Shown: in pieces, positions 45,003 through 54,048 of the stretch
Layout of the letters: each line of letters begins with the position of its first letter
Numbering within the stretch: position 1 is the stretch's first letter
Source of the DNA: Sporanaerobacter acetigenes DSM 13106
GTDB lineage: Bacteria; Bacillota; Clostridia; Tissierellales; Sporanaerobacteraceae
DNA length: 64,000 nucleotides
Direction of reading: 5' to 3'
Assembly: GCF_900130025.1 (NCBI RefSeq)
Contig: NZ_FQXR01000004.1
Location: 1 to 64,000, forward strand
Made by a program: the position numbers and the translations under genes
The notes under the pieces: model-generated
Database searches by the model: none
What the model was told of the DNA's origin: nothing
Seen by the model: the letters and a program-made list of their open reading frames with translations, nothing else

Positions 45003-45965
45003 TTACATTCCAAACATTAACATATAAGCAATCTGGAATATAATAAGTGCAAATGCAGGCACAATTTGCTTCTTGATAACACCCCACTTGTCATTCATTT
45101 CTAGAATAGCAACTGGAACGATGTTAAAGTTTGCTGCCATTGGAGTACATAGAGTACCACAATAACCACAAGTTAATGCAAGCATTCCACAGAGAACAGG
45201 ATCAGCCCCTAATGCAAATACAAAAGGTCCACCTATGCCAACTGTCATAACAGTAATAGCAGCAAAAGCATTACCCATAATCATAGTAAAGAACATCATA
45301 CCTATAGCATATACGATAATACCTACTGCCAAATTTCCTTCAGGTATAATCTTCCCAACTAGAGCTGAAATAGCATCACCAACACCTGCAACAGTAAATA
45401 TACTACCTAATACTCCAAGCAAACATGGAAGCAAACAAATAGGTCCAATTATAGAAAGAAATCTTTCTGAATCATCAAAATAAGTTTTAACTGTATTTTT
45501 ACTATTAAATATAGTAAGCAAAATTATACCTATTATAACACCGACACCCATACCAACAAGTGAACTAACATTAGGAATAAATGCAAAAATCAAAGCAAAT
45601 ACACCTATACCAAGAGCTGGTATGAATATTTTCATTCCTATTTTATTGAAATCAGCAACTTGTTCTTCTGGAGTAGCTACATTAGAATGTCCTGGCTTAA
45701 CCTTCTTCAATATAGCAGGAAGCATCATCACAAGAACTATAATGCCATTAATAACATTACCATTTGGCAAATTCCCTATAAATCTTCCAAATGCCATAAG
45801 AACACCAAATAGAAACCAGAAACTAAAAGTACCCACTCGTGAAGGATTTTCTTTATCTTTTAAATTTTTAAATGCAGCATATAAACAGATAACACCGCAA
45901 ATCATATATAATATTTCAAGTAACTTTTCTCCTAAAGTTACATCTGCACTTGTAAAAAATGACAT
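45003..45965 (-). CDS. DUF979-family membrane protein (putative 5-oxoproline transporter subunit)
   Basis: A 320-residue integral membrane protein with about nine hydrophobic helices. It matches DUF979 (GNAFAAITVMTVGIGGPFVF, LTCGYCGTLCTPMAANFNIV near residues 230-285). DUF979 and DUF969 genes occur as adjacent pairs and have been annotated as a 5-oxoproline transporter. Here they sit between two peptidase genes, consistent with uptake of a peptide breakdown product. ATG 45965 follows AAGGAGGT. Confidence 0.85.
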   Translation of the reverse strand: MSFFTSADVTLGEKLLEILYMICGVICLYAAFKNLKDKENPSRVGTFSFWFLFGVLMAFGRFIGNLPNGNVINGIIVLVMMLPAILKKVKPGHSNVATPEEQVADFNKIGMKIFIPALGIGVFALIFAFIPNVSSLVGMGVGVIIGIILLTIFNSKNTVKTYFDDSERFLSIIGPICLLPCLLGVLGSIFTVAGVGDAISALVGKIIPEGNLAVGIIVYAIGMMFFTMIMGNAFAAITVMTVGIGGPFVFALGADPVLCGMLALTCGYCGTLCTPMAANFNIVPVAILEMNDKWGVIKKQIVPAFALIIFQIAYMLMFGM

Positions 45966-45979
45966 ATAATTACCTCCTT

Positions 45980-46672
45980 CTATTTATTCTCTACATTAAT
46001 TTCACCATAGTATTTTTTCATATATCGCTTATCCAAAATATTATAATATATTATTGTAAATAATACCGCAAAAATAGCAACTGGAATTTCAGCAGCTGCA
46101 AGCTGAGGAAGTTCAACATTATAACCTAAACTTTCCATAGCACCTTTTACTAACAGTCCACCTGAACCACCTATGAAAAGTACCTGAGTAAAGAACCATA
46201 CGATATTTTCAACACCTGCTGCCATACCTTTTACATGATCCATGTGTTCTTCATTTGCTTTATAACCTTTAGTTTCAATTGTTGCTTGGCACATAGGCAT
46301 AAGTACTGGTCTTGTAAATCCTGCAACTCCACCAAGCCCAACATTGAAAGCTCCTAAAATACCTCTTAAAACACTATATACACCAAGTACGTGAGCTGGA
46401 GTAGCGCCTTTAAACTTTCCTATAAGCTTCGCAGCGGCATGTTTTAAACCATTTCTCTCCAAAGTTCCTGTAAGCAATAATACAATCAAGAATACATTCA
46501 TGTATCTTGAACCAACAAATGTTGCTCCGAAAACATCTAAGAATTCAACTATTCCCATTCTTCCAGTTATAGCAGTAACGATTGCTGCCACTGCAATAAT
46601 CAAAATTGAATCAAGTTTTAATGCAAAACCAACAATTACAACTAAAACACCTAATAACACTAAATAATTCAT
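45980..46672 (-). CDS. DUF969-family membrane protein (partner of DUF979)
   Basis: A 230-residue membrane protein with about six helices. GRMGIVEFLDVFGATFVGSR near residue 42, LLLTGTLERNGLKHAAAKL near 65 and GVAGFTRPVLMPMCQATIE near 118 are typical of DUF969. It lies 14 bp upstream of DUF979 and probably forms a two-component carrier with it. It follows the M14 peptidase gene by 65 bp. Confidence 0.85.
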   Translation of the reverse strand: MNYLVLLGVLVVIVGFALKLDSILIIAVAAIVTAITGRMGIVEFLDVFGATFVGSRYMNVFLIVLLLTGTLERNGLKHAAAKLIGKFKGATPAHVLGVYSVLRGILGAFNVGLGGVAGFTRPVLMPMCQATIETKGYKANEEHMDHVKGMAAGVENIVWFFTQVLFIGGSGGLLVKGAMESLGYNVELPQLAAAEIPVAIFAVLFTIIYYNILDKRYMKKYYGEINVENK

Positions 46673-46697
46673 ATTATTTCTTCCCTCCCATTTATTT

Positions 46698-46714
46698 AGA
46701 CAGAATATCTGTCT
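46698..46714. promoter_or_regulatory. 17-bp palindrome between M14 and DUF969 genes
   Basis: AGACAGA-ATA-TCTGTCT is an exact inverted repeat with a 3-bp centre. There is no T run after it on the minus strand, so an operator or processing hairpin is more likely than a terminator. Confidence 0.45.
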
Positions 46715-46737
46715 TAAAATATTTATACTATAATTAA

Positions 46738-49700
46738 CTAGACAAATATTGGTCTTTGTCTTGTTAATTTAAGTACCAGTTTATCACCCAAATCATTATA
46801 TTCATATCTATATGATTTTTTAACACCTGTCATAACATTTAGAATTCTCATATTGTGATAAAAGTGTGCATCTGTACACATCTTTAGATAATCTCCCTGT
46901 GCTGTTTCATCAGCTACTTCACTCGTAAAATAAGCTGTATTTATCCACGGATGTCTCCATGAAACATAACTAGCATCAGCACTATGATTCTTGTAAATCC
47001 AGTAGAAAATCATATCATTGTAATAATCTGCTGGGAAAAGCTTAGGCATCCAGTTATGTGCATATTTCTCAAATCTTTCAGCCCATTCAAGATTAAGCTC
47101 TTTAAGTTCTTTGTGTAATCCAATTTCATGAGAAACTTCATCCTGTAGTTTATTACAAAGAATAATATTATCTTTAAATTCATCTTCTTTAGGGGGCCAG
47201 AAATATCCGTACAGAATAGATCTAGGCAGCCAAAATCCTTTATATGAAGGAGATGTATATCCTGAATACTCTTGCTCCCACTCATGCGAAGGTACACCGT
47301 GGTTATCTACAATCAAATCAGGAAGAATTCGTTTGTAAATTCTACCAAAAGCATATGCTTCAGTATGAATAGAATCCTTGTTAAATATTTCACGGAAAAA
47401 TTCCTTACTCAATCCATCAAAACGTGCTACATGTAGCTTCCAATTAGGATTGATTTTCATAAGCTCATAATGAAGTGCAGTACCATCTACATTTTCTACC
47501 GGTATAATTGTAATATTTAGATTATCTGCTATCTTCCTGCTTTCAGGATTACATACAAGTTCTTTTATAATTCTAAATGAAGCATTTGTTGAAGATACCT
47601 CATTTGCATGATGTCTACAGTTTATAAGTTCAGAAGGATTATATGTCAAAGACTTAACTTCTGATACAAAACCCGTTTCACCTTCAGGGATTATATCTAC
47701 CGCATATATCAGTCTTCCATTATAACTTTTCCCTGCAATATAGACCTTTAAACACGATACTTTTTTTAGTTCATTAATTATTTTAATATAATCATCATAC
47801 CCTATAACAGAGCCCTCTTTAAAATCAATGCTGTTAATTATTTGGATGTCTCTATTTATGTTTACTTCTGTCCTTTCCTCAGTCTGCTTAGTGCAGCTAA
47901 TACCGTATTCCTTCATGCTCATTGAAGAAATATATGATGTCTGCTCAGCTGCTTCAAGAATTCCTTTACTCATTAAAGCAAAATATTCCTTAAGCATATT
48001 CTCATCGCAGTTTTCAGTTTTAATATTGTAATTCAATTCATCATCTTCATCAAAGCTGATTTCATCAACATACATTTCAGGATTTTCAGCTTTATATGTG
48101 AAAAGTTTACCATTCTTTAACACACCTGCATGTTCAGCTTCTGTGCCATAAAGAGTAACAATAAGCTTGGGCTTGCCTTCTGATTCTCTTAAATCAGGTA
48201 AAATCAATCCTGGAGCTTCAAAAGGTGCTCCAGATACATTAAAACCAAAATTTTTGTAATAGTCAGTAGCAACAAAATACATATCTTCGTGAAGTGCATC
48301 AAGTGACGATATCACGTCTTCACGAGTACCTGTCCTAAAATTGGGTTCAGAAAGTTCAGCCTTTATTTCTAATTTTGAGAAAAAAGGTTCATTATCGCTT
48401 GTAACTTTACCATTATATTTGTCCAAAACATATTTTTTACTTTCGGGAAGAATTTCATTTTGGAATATTTCCCATACTTTATCTGTATCTGTTCTGATTT
48501 GTCTATTTATTATTTCAGTGTCTCCACAGTAAGCTTTTAAATATCCCGTGGCAGGATGAACTTTCCCTAGCCCAGGCATTTCTGATATATAAGGTCTTTC
48601 ATAGGTTTCAACTTTATATTTTTCATTAAGCAGCATATTGCCTGATTCATCAAAAGCTATTAAATCGTAAGTTATATCTTCAAAACCTTCATAAGCTTCA
48701 AATTTTATATTATCTTTTGAAATACCAAGCTCACGGGCTGCTATTTCATCAACAGGATATAACTCTTGAAGAAATCTTATAGGAAGATCATACCACTTGT
48801 TTTCATCAAAACTCCCAAAATTAGAATATGATGGTGTTGCACCATCTTCTTCAGCCCATTCTGTCTGACCTTTAGGAAGGAAGGGTTTAAATCTGACCTT
48901 GATTTCTGATACATCTTTTCCTTTTAGTTTTGGAACTATGACGTCTGAAATCCATGAATATCCTTGCTTGTACGCACAGATTATTTCTATATCTACATCA
49001 AAGCCCAAATCAGAAAGCATTTTTGTTATTTCAGTTTTAAGTTTATCCCTTACATCATTATTTTCACTTACTGCAGCTATTATTTTTACTCTAGATCCAT
49101 TTTTAAGCTTAGGAACAAGTTCATCTTTAACTACTTCCTTAAGTTCATCTACTTCCCATTTTATGTCATATTCCTTCGAATATATCTTTTTATTGCCTTT
49201 GAAATTAATAAACTTTGCATTTTTGAACTCATCTTTATATTTATCATATCTTACATCTAAGTTAGGTTCAGCATAAACAGTAATCTCATCATCAGGTGAA
49301 TTCATAAAAGTTTTGGCATAGCTAAGCTGACCATCCAAGTTTCTCAGCTTAAAAGAATTGAAAAAATCTTCTTTGTAATTTGTCCATGTATATCCGCATC
49401 CCATTTCAGGAAGCTCACGACATAATTTAGAAACAAATTTTTCTAGCCTTAAGCCTTCTCCGTACACATGAATAATCTTTGCTTGTCCATCAGTAAATTT
49501 AATCGAAGGTTCTCCTGTTCCTTCAAATACTATTCTACTACCTTTATAATCCTCATCAGCAATCAAACTTCCACTAAATGATGTTACTGACATTCCGTAT
49601 CTAAACGCCATATTACATGCTGCAGCTAGAACCGATTTATCATTAAGATTTTTCATATCAAATCTGACATTCATACTGTCTGCAAGTAAATCGTTATTCT

Positions 49701-50010
49701 CATCACTTAATACAAACCCCTTATCAAAAAGACTTTCAAGACCTTTTTTACTGTTGTCATTAAGCTCTTCCAGATAAACAGCTGAATCTGATGATGCAGT
49801 ATAATTTTCTGGTGTATTAATTTGAGGTACATTTATTAAATCTTCCAAGTTAACGTTTCCCATATTTATTCCTTTTACTGACGATACAACAGGAAATTTC
49901 GAAGATGTTGAGTAAAATCCGGAAACAAATGATATTTTAAGTGATTTTTCTATATATTCATTATCTACACTATCTAATACTTTAAATATCTTATTATTAT
50001 GGAATCTCAT
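46738..50010 (-). CDS. Large M14-family zinc carboxypeptidase-like protein
   Basis: A 1090-residue protein. The M14 domain lies in the last third: INCRHHANEVSSTNASFRI near residue 820 supplies the HxxE zinc pair, and VDNHGVPSHEWEQEYSGY near 925 the later His. The long N-terminal part (about 730 residues) has no motif I can name. No signal peptide is present, so it is probably cytosolic. It heads an operon with DUF969/DUF979 and the M29-like gene, and diverges from a TetR regulator, with a good promoter at 50087-50115. Substrate is unknown; peptide or amide hydrolysis is likely. Confidence 0.85.
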   Translation of the reverse strand: MRFHNNKIFKVLDSVDNEYIEKSLKISFVSGFYSTSSKFPVVSSVKGINMGNVNLEDLINVPQINTPENYTASSDSAVYLEELNDNSKKGLESLFDKGFVLSDENNDLLADSMNVRFDMKNLNDKSVLAAACNMAFRYGMSVTSFSGSLIADEDYKGSRIVFEGTGEPSIKFTDGQAKIIHVYGEGLRLEKFVSKLCRELPEMGCGYTWTNYKEDFFNSFKLRNLDGQLSYAKTFMNSPDDEITVYAEPNLDVRYDKYKDEFKNAKFINFKGNKKIYSKEYDIKWEVDELKEVVKDELVPKLKNGSRVKIIAAVSENNDVRDKLKTEITKMLSDLGFDVDIEIICAYKQGYSWISDVIVPKLKGKDVSEIKVRFKPFLPKGQTEWAEEDGATPSYSNFGSFDENKWYDLPIRFLQELYPVDEIAARELGISKDNIKFEAYEGFEDITYDLIAFDESGNMLLNEKYKVETYERPYISEMPGLGKVHPATGYLKAYCGDTEIINRQIRTDTDKVWEIFQNEILPESKKYVLDKYNGKVTSDNEPFFSKLEIKAELSEPNFRTGTREDVISSLDALHEDMYFVATDYYKNFGFNVSGAPFEAPGLILPDLRESEGKPKLIVTLYGTEAEHAGVLKNGKLFTYKAENPEMYVDEISFDEDDELNYNIKTENCDENMLKEYFALMSKGILEAAEQTSYISSMSMKEYGISCTKQTEERTEVNINRDIQIINSIDFKEGSVIGYDDYIKIINELKKVSCLKVYIAGKSYNGRLIYAVDIIPEGETGFVSEVKSLTYNPSELINCRHHANEVSSTNASFRIIKELVCNPESRKIADNLNITIIPVENVDGTALHYELMKINPNWKLHVARFDGLSKEFFREIFNKDSIHTEAYAFGRIYKRILPDLIVDNHGVPSHEWEQEYSGYTSPSYKGFWLPRSILYGYFWPPKEDEFKDNIILCNKLQDEVSHEIGLHKELKELNLEWAERFEKYAHNWMPKLFPADYYNDMIFYWIYKNHSADASYVSWRHPWINTAYFTSEVADETAQGDYLKMCTDAHFYHNMRILNVMTGVKKSYRYEYNDLGDKLVLKLTRQRPIFV

Positions 50011-50059
50011 AATTTCCTCCTAATAGTTTAATTTGTTATACTGAATAATAATGAGTTTC

Positions 50060-50115
50060 GTACCAAGGTACAATTATTTAAACATAATGATACTATTTTC
50101 ACATATATATGTCAA
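50060..50115 (-). promoter_or_regulatory. Promoter and probable TetR operator of the M14 operon
   Basis: Minus strand TTGACA (50110-50115), 17 bp, TATCAT (50087-50092). Downstream, GTACC-AA-GGTAC (50060-50071) is a palindrome located where a bound repressor would block elongation. Confidence 0.65.
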
Positions 50116-50224
50116 GTTAAAAAACTTTTAATGTAAATGGAGAAGCCATAGAATTAGCAGTAGTATTCTTCCAGCAAATTATATGTTATACTATAATAAA
50201 GAAAAAATCACGGGGGATAAAAAT

Positions 50225-50809
50225 ATGTCAATAAATACAAAAATGACAAAAGTTCGTAAAAGACTCCTTGATACAGCATTGGAACTTTTTTTAGATCAAG
50301 GATATGAAAACACAACCGTTAACGAAATAATCAAAAAATCAAAAACCTCTAAAGGCTCTTTCTATCATCACTTCAGAGGTAAAGAAGAATTGTTGTTTTG
50401 TGTAGCATATAAATTCGATGAAGTCTATAATGACTGGCTTAAGACTGAAGATAGTACAATTAGTGCATTACAAAGATTAAAGGATTTTAACCTATTTGTC
50501 TGTAATAACCTTGAGAATTCTCCATATAAAGTGTTTTACTCCGATTTATATGGTATGCAAGTAAGAACTCAATTTGAAAGACATATCTTAAATCCTGATA
50601 GATTATATTATAAACTCGTTGATCGTTTATTCAAAGAAGCTATTGAGAATGGAGAAATTTCTACCAATAATTCATACACTGAATTAGAAAAAACATATAC
50701 AACGATTCAAAGAGGACTTACTTATGACTGGTGCTTAAACAAGTGGAGCTATTCGATAACTAACAAATCAGAGCAAATAATCAATGCTTATCTCGATTCT
50801 CTAAAATAA
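50225..50809 (+). CDS. TetR-family regulator of the M14/DUF969/DUF979 operon
   Basis: A repressor of about 194 residues with a classic N-terminal helix-turn-helix (RKRLLDTALELFLDQGYENT, TVNEIIKKSKTSKGSFYHHF). The C-terminal ligand domain is of general TetR type and does not identify a ligand. ATG 50225 follows GGGGGAT. Divergence from the M14 operon and the palindrome at 50060-50071 suggest that it controls that operon. A strong terminator follows it. Confidence 0.9.
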   Translation: MSINTKMTKVRKRLLDTALELFLDQGYENTTVNEIIKKSKTSKGSFYHHFRGKEELLFCVAYKFDEVYNDWLKTEDSTISALQRLKDFNLFVCNNLENSPYKVFYSDLYGMQVRTQFERHILNPDRLYYKLVDRLFKEAIENGEISTNNSYTELEKTYTTIQRGLTYDWCLNKWSYSITNKSEQIINAYLDSLK

Positions 50810-50818
50810 ATTTCCCTT

Positions 50819-50862
50819 AAAAAAGAGAACTAACCTTTTACCTTGATTAGTTCTCTTTTTTA
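50819..50862. terminator. Bidirectional terminator between TetR and ParE genes
   Basis: AAAAAAGAGAACTAA pairs with TTAGTTCTCTTTTTT. It serves the TetR gene on the plus strand and the toxin operon on the minus strand. Confidence 0.88.
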
Positions 50863-50902
50863 GGATTTAATGAATATATCTACTTCGGATACCAAATCCT
50901 AA

Positions 50903-51217
50903 CTATATTAAATTTTTATATTCTCTTCTTCCATCAACTATTGCATAGATAATAACTGTTTTATCTTCTTCATTTACTTTATAAAATACAAGATGTTTTT
51001 CTACAATTACTACTCTGTATCCTTGCTTTTTTAAGATAGAATATCTAGGTATACTTCCTGAGTTGGGAAACTCTTGTAGATGATTAATAGCTGTTTCTAT
51101 TTCCTCCAAATACCTAAGAGCAGTATCAATATTTTCTGAATCATCTGCTATATAGAATATTACATCTCTCAGTTGGTCTTCAGCCTTATCTGTTCTTAGA
51201 ATCTTATACACTTTCAT
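50903..51217 (-). CDS. ParE/RelE-family toxin
   Basis: A 104-residue type II toxin of the ParE/RelE fold (AEDQLRDVIFYIADDSENID, LQEFPNSGSIPRY, GYRVVIVEKHLVFYKV, VIIYAIVDGRREY). Such proteins poison gyrase or cut mRNA; which of these applies here is not clear. It overlaps the antitoxin gene by 14 bp, the normal type II order with the antitoxin first. Confidence 0.9.
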   Translation of the reverse strand: MKVYKILRTDKAEDQLRDVIFYIADDSENIDTALRYLEEIETAINHLQEFPNSGSIPRYSILKKQGYRVVIVEKHLVFYKVNEEDKTVIIYAIVDGRREYKNLI

Positions 51218-51488
51218 TCTTCCTCTTCACTAGAGATTCACGAAGATCATCAAAAGATTCTTGCATTGAACCAACTTTTCCACTTTGTACATCATCTTCT
51301 GCTTCCGCAAGAGTTCTGAGTAATTCTATCTCAGCTTTCATTTGCTTATAATCCTGCAATCCAAGAATGGCTGTATCACCTCGACCATTTACAGTAATAA
51401 TAACCGCTTCTCTAGTTTCCCTACACTGCTTAGAAATTTCATTATATTTATTTCTCAAATCTGCTGATGGTCTAATATTTAATTCCAT
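51204..51488 (-). CDS. Phd/YefM-family antitoxin
   Basis: A 94-residue antitoxin. The N-terminal Phd/YefM domain reads NIRPSADLRNKYNEI, REAVIITVNGRGDTAILGLQ. The acidic C-terminal helix (AEAEDDVQSGKV...) should wrap the toxin. ATG 51488 follows AGAGGTGGG; an upstream in-frame start lies in or before that site. It forms a complete module with the ParE-like gene. Confidence 0.9.
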   Translation of the reverse strand: MELNIRPSADLRNKYNEISKQCRETREAVIITVNGRGDTAILGLQDYKQMKAEIELLRTLAEAEDDVQSGKVGSMQESFDDLRESLVKRKNESV

Positions 51489-51680
51489 GATCCCACCTCT
51501 TTCTAATTTCATTGTATATTCATATTATATCATAATTTGTCTATATTATATATCCTTTTATTAATAATATATTCATAAAATTATTTAGGTTACGTAGCTT
51601 TCAAAAATGATACAAGGGACTCACTCGTAGTCCCTAATTTGAATAAATAGTTTTTCCAGACAATGTTGTCTTTATTCTGC

Positions 51681-51786
51681 TTTATATTAATTGTACCAAT
51701 ATTCGCCATTTTTTTATTTTTACCTCTTCTTTTATGAGATTAAAATGCAAAAAATAAACTCACCTTGCAGGTATTTCTACCTGCTG
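51681..51786. repeat. Long copy of the A element, damaged right arm
   Basis: About 105 bp matching 56871-56985: TTAATTGTACCAATATT near the left end, an AT-rich middle, then ACTCACCTTGCAGGTA with TACCTGC. The right arm stops abruptly and runs into the amidoligase fragment. The rest of 51489-51680 contains GGGACT...AGTCCC (51614-51632), a short hairpin, and nothing else recognisable. Confidence 0.75.
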
Positions 51787-52015
51787 TAACCTTTTGCCCA
51801 TTTACTTTTCTTTGGGTTCTGAGGCTTCCGTCATACATGATTTTCCAAGCCCTTCCATCTAGTGCAGTAATTTTGTAACTATCGTAATAATCGTTTTGCC
51901 TTTGAATGCTTCCTCTCAAATGGTCAGCTACAACTCTTGCTGCCTTTTCTCTTGTAATTCCTGTTAGTTCAGTCTCAATTCCAAAGTTGGTCTTTAAAAA
52001 ATCTCTGTCTGCCAT
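51740..52015 (-). pseudogene. Amidoligase-family fragment cut off by an A repeat
   Basis: A 91-residue remnant from ATG 52015 (AAAGGAGATAAAACC upstream). The N-terminus FLKTNFGIETELTGITREKA matches the start of phage/ICE amidoligase-like proteins, which normally exceed 300 residues. After about 80 residues homology ends (GQKVTAGRNTCK...) and the frame is completed by the A repeat, which supplies the stop. It is therefore very unlikely to be functional. Confidence 0.7.
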
Positions 52016-52051
52016 GGTTTTATCTCCTTTCAGTGTGTTTTCGTTGTGTAT

Positions 52052-52081
52052 ATATATCACTCTAAAAGGGATAAATAGCAA
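52052..52081 (-). promoter_or_regulatory. Phage-type promoter motif, copy 1
   Basis: Minus strand TTGCTATTT-N6-TTTAGAGTGATATAT, 36 bp before the amidoligase fragment. It contains TTGCTA and GATATA spaced by 17 bp and is identical in form to 52677-52706. Confidence 0.65.
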
Positions 52082-52109
52082 GTACTATTTTAAAGAAATA
52101 CAGTATTTT

Positions 52110-52646
52110 TTAATCTATTTCTACATATTCCATGATTATTGATAAAGCCTCATCATAGCTTTTGGATTTTGTTATTTTATCTACCATTTCATCTGCTTTA
52201 TCCTTCTTTCCTTTTCTAAAAGCACTGTTGCCACTTAAGTTTTGAATGAGTTCCTTTCTAATTTCCTTATACTCATCCCCAATCATTCCAAGTCTTGTTA
52301 GCCAAGTTCTAAAAGTGTATTTTTCATTGTCAGTAGGTTTCACTTTAGCTAAAGCTCTACTTGCTGATTCTCTTTCCGAATGCTTAAAGGTTATACTTTT
52401 TTCCTGAAAGTCAAATTCTATTCCAGGATGACCTCCCTCTTCAATTTTATTTAATGCTCTAAGCCCAGCTAGCAGTTCTTCAAATTCTACTTCTTCTCCA
52501 AGCGATGTCATAATCTTTCCCTCCCTATCTATAATGTAAGTTTCTTTAGGTGTTTCTATTTGATATTGAAAACTTGGTACTCCTAGGTACTTAGGCTTCA
52601 CTCCAAAGTGCTCACCTAAGATTTTTACCATTTCCTTTCTATCCAT
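52110..52646 (-). CDS. Phage-associated virulence-protein-like protein
   Basis: A protein of 178 residues starting at ATG 52646 (AGGAGGGATTGAA upstream). The N-terminus RKEMVKILGEHFGVKPKYLG resembles the virulence-related proteins encoded beside amidoligase and ParB/methylase genes in clostridial prophages. The middle has HPGIEFDFQEKSITFKHSE and the C-terminal part is helical. It may be shortened relative to relatives of about 300 residues. Function unknown. Confidence 0.6.
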   Translation of the reverse strand: MDRKEMVKILGEHFGVKPKYLGVPSFQYQIETPKETYIIDREGKIMTSLGEEVEFEELLAGLRALNKIEEGGHPGIEFDFQEKSITFKHSERESASRALAKVKPTDNEKYTFRTWLTRLGMIGDEYKEIRKELIQNLSGNSAFRKGKKDKADEMVDKITKSKSYDEALSIIMEYVEID

Positions 52647-52676
52647 TTCAATCCCTCCTGTATTTAGGTTACTTAC

Positions 52677-52706
52677 ATATATCACTCTAAATACAGGAAA
52701 TAGCAA
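52677..52706 (-). promoter_or_regulatory. Phage-type promoter motif, copy 2
   Basis: Same TTGCTATTT-N6-TTTAGAGTGATATAT pattern, starting 3 bp after the ParB-methylase stop and ending 30 bp before ATG 52646. Confidence 0.65.
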
Positions 52707-52709
52707 GGG

Positions 52710-53246
52710 TTATATCGTATCTTTATATGGTATCTTTTCTCCATCTCTTATAAGGAAAACTTCCTCATCAGAGCCAACATATTCGATATATCTTTTCACA
52801 ATAACATCTGAATATTTTTCATCCAACTCTATAGCATAACAAATTCTTCCTGTCTGCTCACAGGCAATTAAAGTAGAACCACTGCCAGCAAAAGGCTCTA
52901 ATACAATACAGTTACTCATGCTACTATTTTGAATTGGATAGGCTACTAAAGGTACTGGTTTCATAGTTGGATGAAGTTCTGATTTTGTGGGCCGTGATTG
53001 CTTGGCCCAAATGCAAACATTAGCAAATGGAACTTCTTTTATTCCTTCTTCCCTTGCTGCCATTACTCTGCCATGACCAGCTAGTATGTTATAATCTTTA
53101 TCGATTAATATGGGATTTATAAATCCAAATTCTCTAAGGCTACTTCTCAATTTATTAATTTGGTCTTTGCTATGGGTTCTAGCATTATTTGCATAAGGTA
53201 TTAGTTCATCTATGCCAATTAGTTTTAATTCTTCTGTTGTTTTCAA
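52710..53246 (-). pseudogene. ParB-nuclease/DNA-methylase fusion with internal deletion
   Basis: Phage proteins of this type are about 410 residues, with an N-terminal ParB domain and a C-terminal N4/N6 methylase. Here ParB is intact (LIPYANNARTHSKDQINKLR, ILAGHGRVMAAREEG, ending near residue 75). It then jumps to the methylase end (HPTMKPVPLVAYPI, LEPFAGSGSTLIACEQTGR). The catalytic (D/N)PPY region and the middle half are missing, yet the frame is preserved. Loss of the catalytic motif makes methylation impossible. TTG 53246 is the likely start, since a GTG at 53258 lies inside the ribosome site. Confidence 0.72.
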
Positions 53247-53372
53247 TATTTCACTCACCTCTTTATTTTTTATTGATTTTTCTTTGTTTCTTTGTTATAA
53301 TGTTTATAAAGATACAAAGATATAGGTGTTATATTTATGAATTTAGCATATACTATAAAAGAGGTTACAAAT

Positions 53373-53741
53373 ATGCCTACAATTGTTATGGAGCGTGATA
53401 TTATGGATCGTAAAATAATCAGCGTTTCAAAGAAGCGTCAAATTACGATACCTTTACAATTCTATAAACATCTTGAACTTGGAAGCGAAGTTGAATGCTC
53501 ACTTGAAGATGGTAAAATTGTTATTCAACCTCTTCATAGAGAACCTAGTGAGTTTTCCGTTGAAATACTAAAAGACCTAGTTTCTCAAGGATATTCGGGT
53601 GATAAACTAGTAAAGCAGTTTGAAACACAAAGCAAAAATATTAAAAAAGCTGTTAACAATATGCTTGAAGAAGCAGATGCCATTGCAGCTGGTGAAAAGA
53701 AAGCAGCAAACTTTGATGACATCTTTGGTTCAGAGGACTGA
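53373..53741 (+). CDS. AbrB/SpoVT-type antitoxin
   Basis: A 122-residue antitoxin. The N-terminal AbrB swapped-hairpin domain is seen in KIISVSKKRQITIPLQFYKH and GSEVECSLEDGKIVIQP. The C-terminal helical, acidic tail (MLEEADAIAAGEKKAANFDD) should bind the toxin encoded 2 bp downstream. ATG 53373 is used; the frame is open to 53337 but without a ribosome site. It probably represses its own operon. Confidence 0.85.
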   Translation: MPTIVMERDIMDRKIISVSKKRQITIPLQFYKHLELGSEVECSLEDGKIVIQPLHREPSEFSVEILKDLVSQGYSGDKLVKQFETQSKNIKKAVNNMLEEADAIAAGEKKAANFDDIFGSED

Positions 53742-53743
53742 TT

Positions 53744-54034
53744 ATGTACGAAATATTATTCAGTCCTCAAGCTGAACGTTTTTTTAAAAAATTAAAGGAA
53801 AAGCCTTTAAAAAATGCATATAAAACAGCTTTACTAAAATTAAGTGAAAATCCTTATATCGGTCAACCAAAACGTGGTGATTTATCTGGTGTTTATGGTT
53901 TCGATGTAAAATATAAAGGTATCAATTATGAAATTGCCTATACCATAAGTGAGATTGATGGTAAAAAAATTATTGTGCTTCTTGCTGGAACTCGTGAAAA
54001 CTTTTATGAACAACTAAAGCGATATATTAAATAG
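53744..54034 (+). CDS. RelE-family mRNA interferase toxin
   Basis: A 96-residue RelE/StbE-type toxin (ILFSPQAERFFKKLKEKP, LSENPYIGQPKRGDLSGVYG, YEIAYTISEIDGKKIIVLLA, RENFYEQLKRY). RelE proteins cleave ribosome-bound mRNA. It follows the AbrB-type antitoxin by 2 bp. This two-gene cassette lies between two eroded phage genes on the opposite strand and looks like a retained addiction module. Confidence 0.88.
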   Translation: MYEILFSPQAERFFKKLKEKPLKNAYKTALLKLSENPYIGQPKRGDLSGVYGFDVKYKGINYEIAYTISEIDGKKIIVLLAGTRENFYEQLKRYIK

Positions 54035-54048
54035 CTCTCAAAAGAGGG

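Noticed and set aside
47010-47297. Minus-strand 95-residue ORF inside the M14 gene
   Set aside because: Out-of-frame shadow of a long, well-supported coding sequence.
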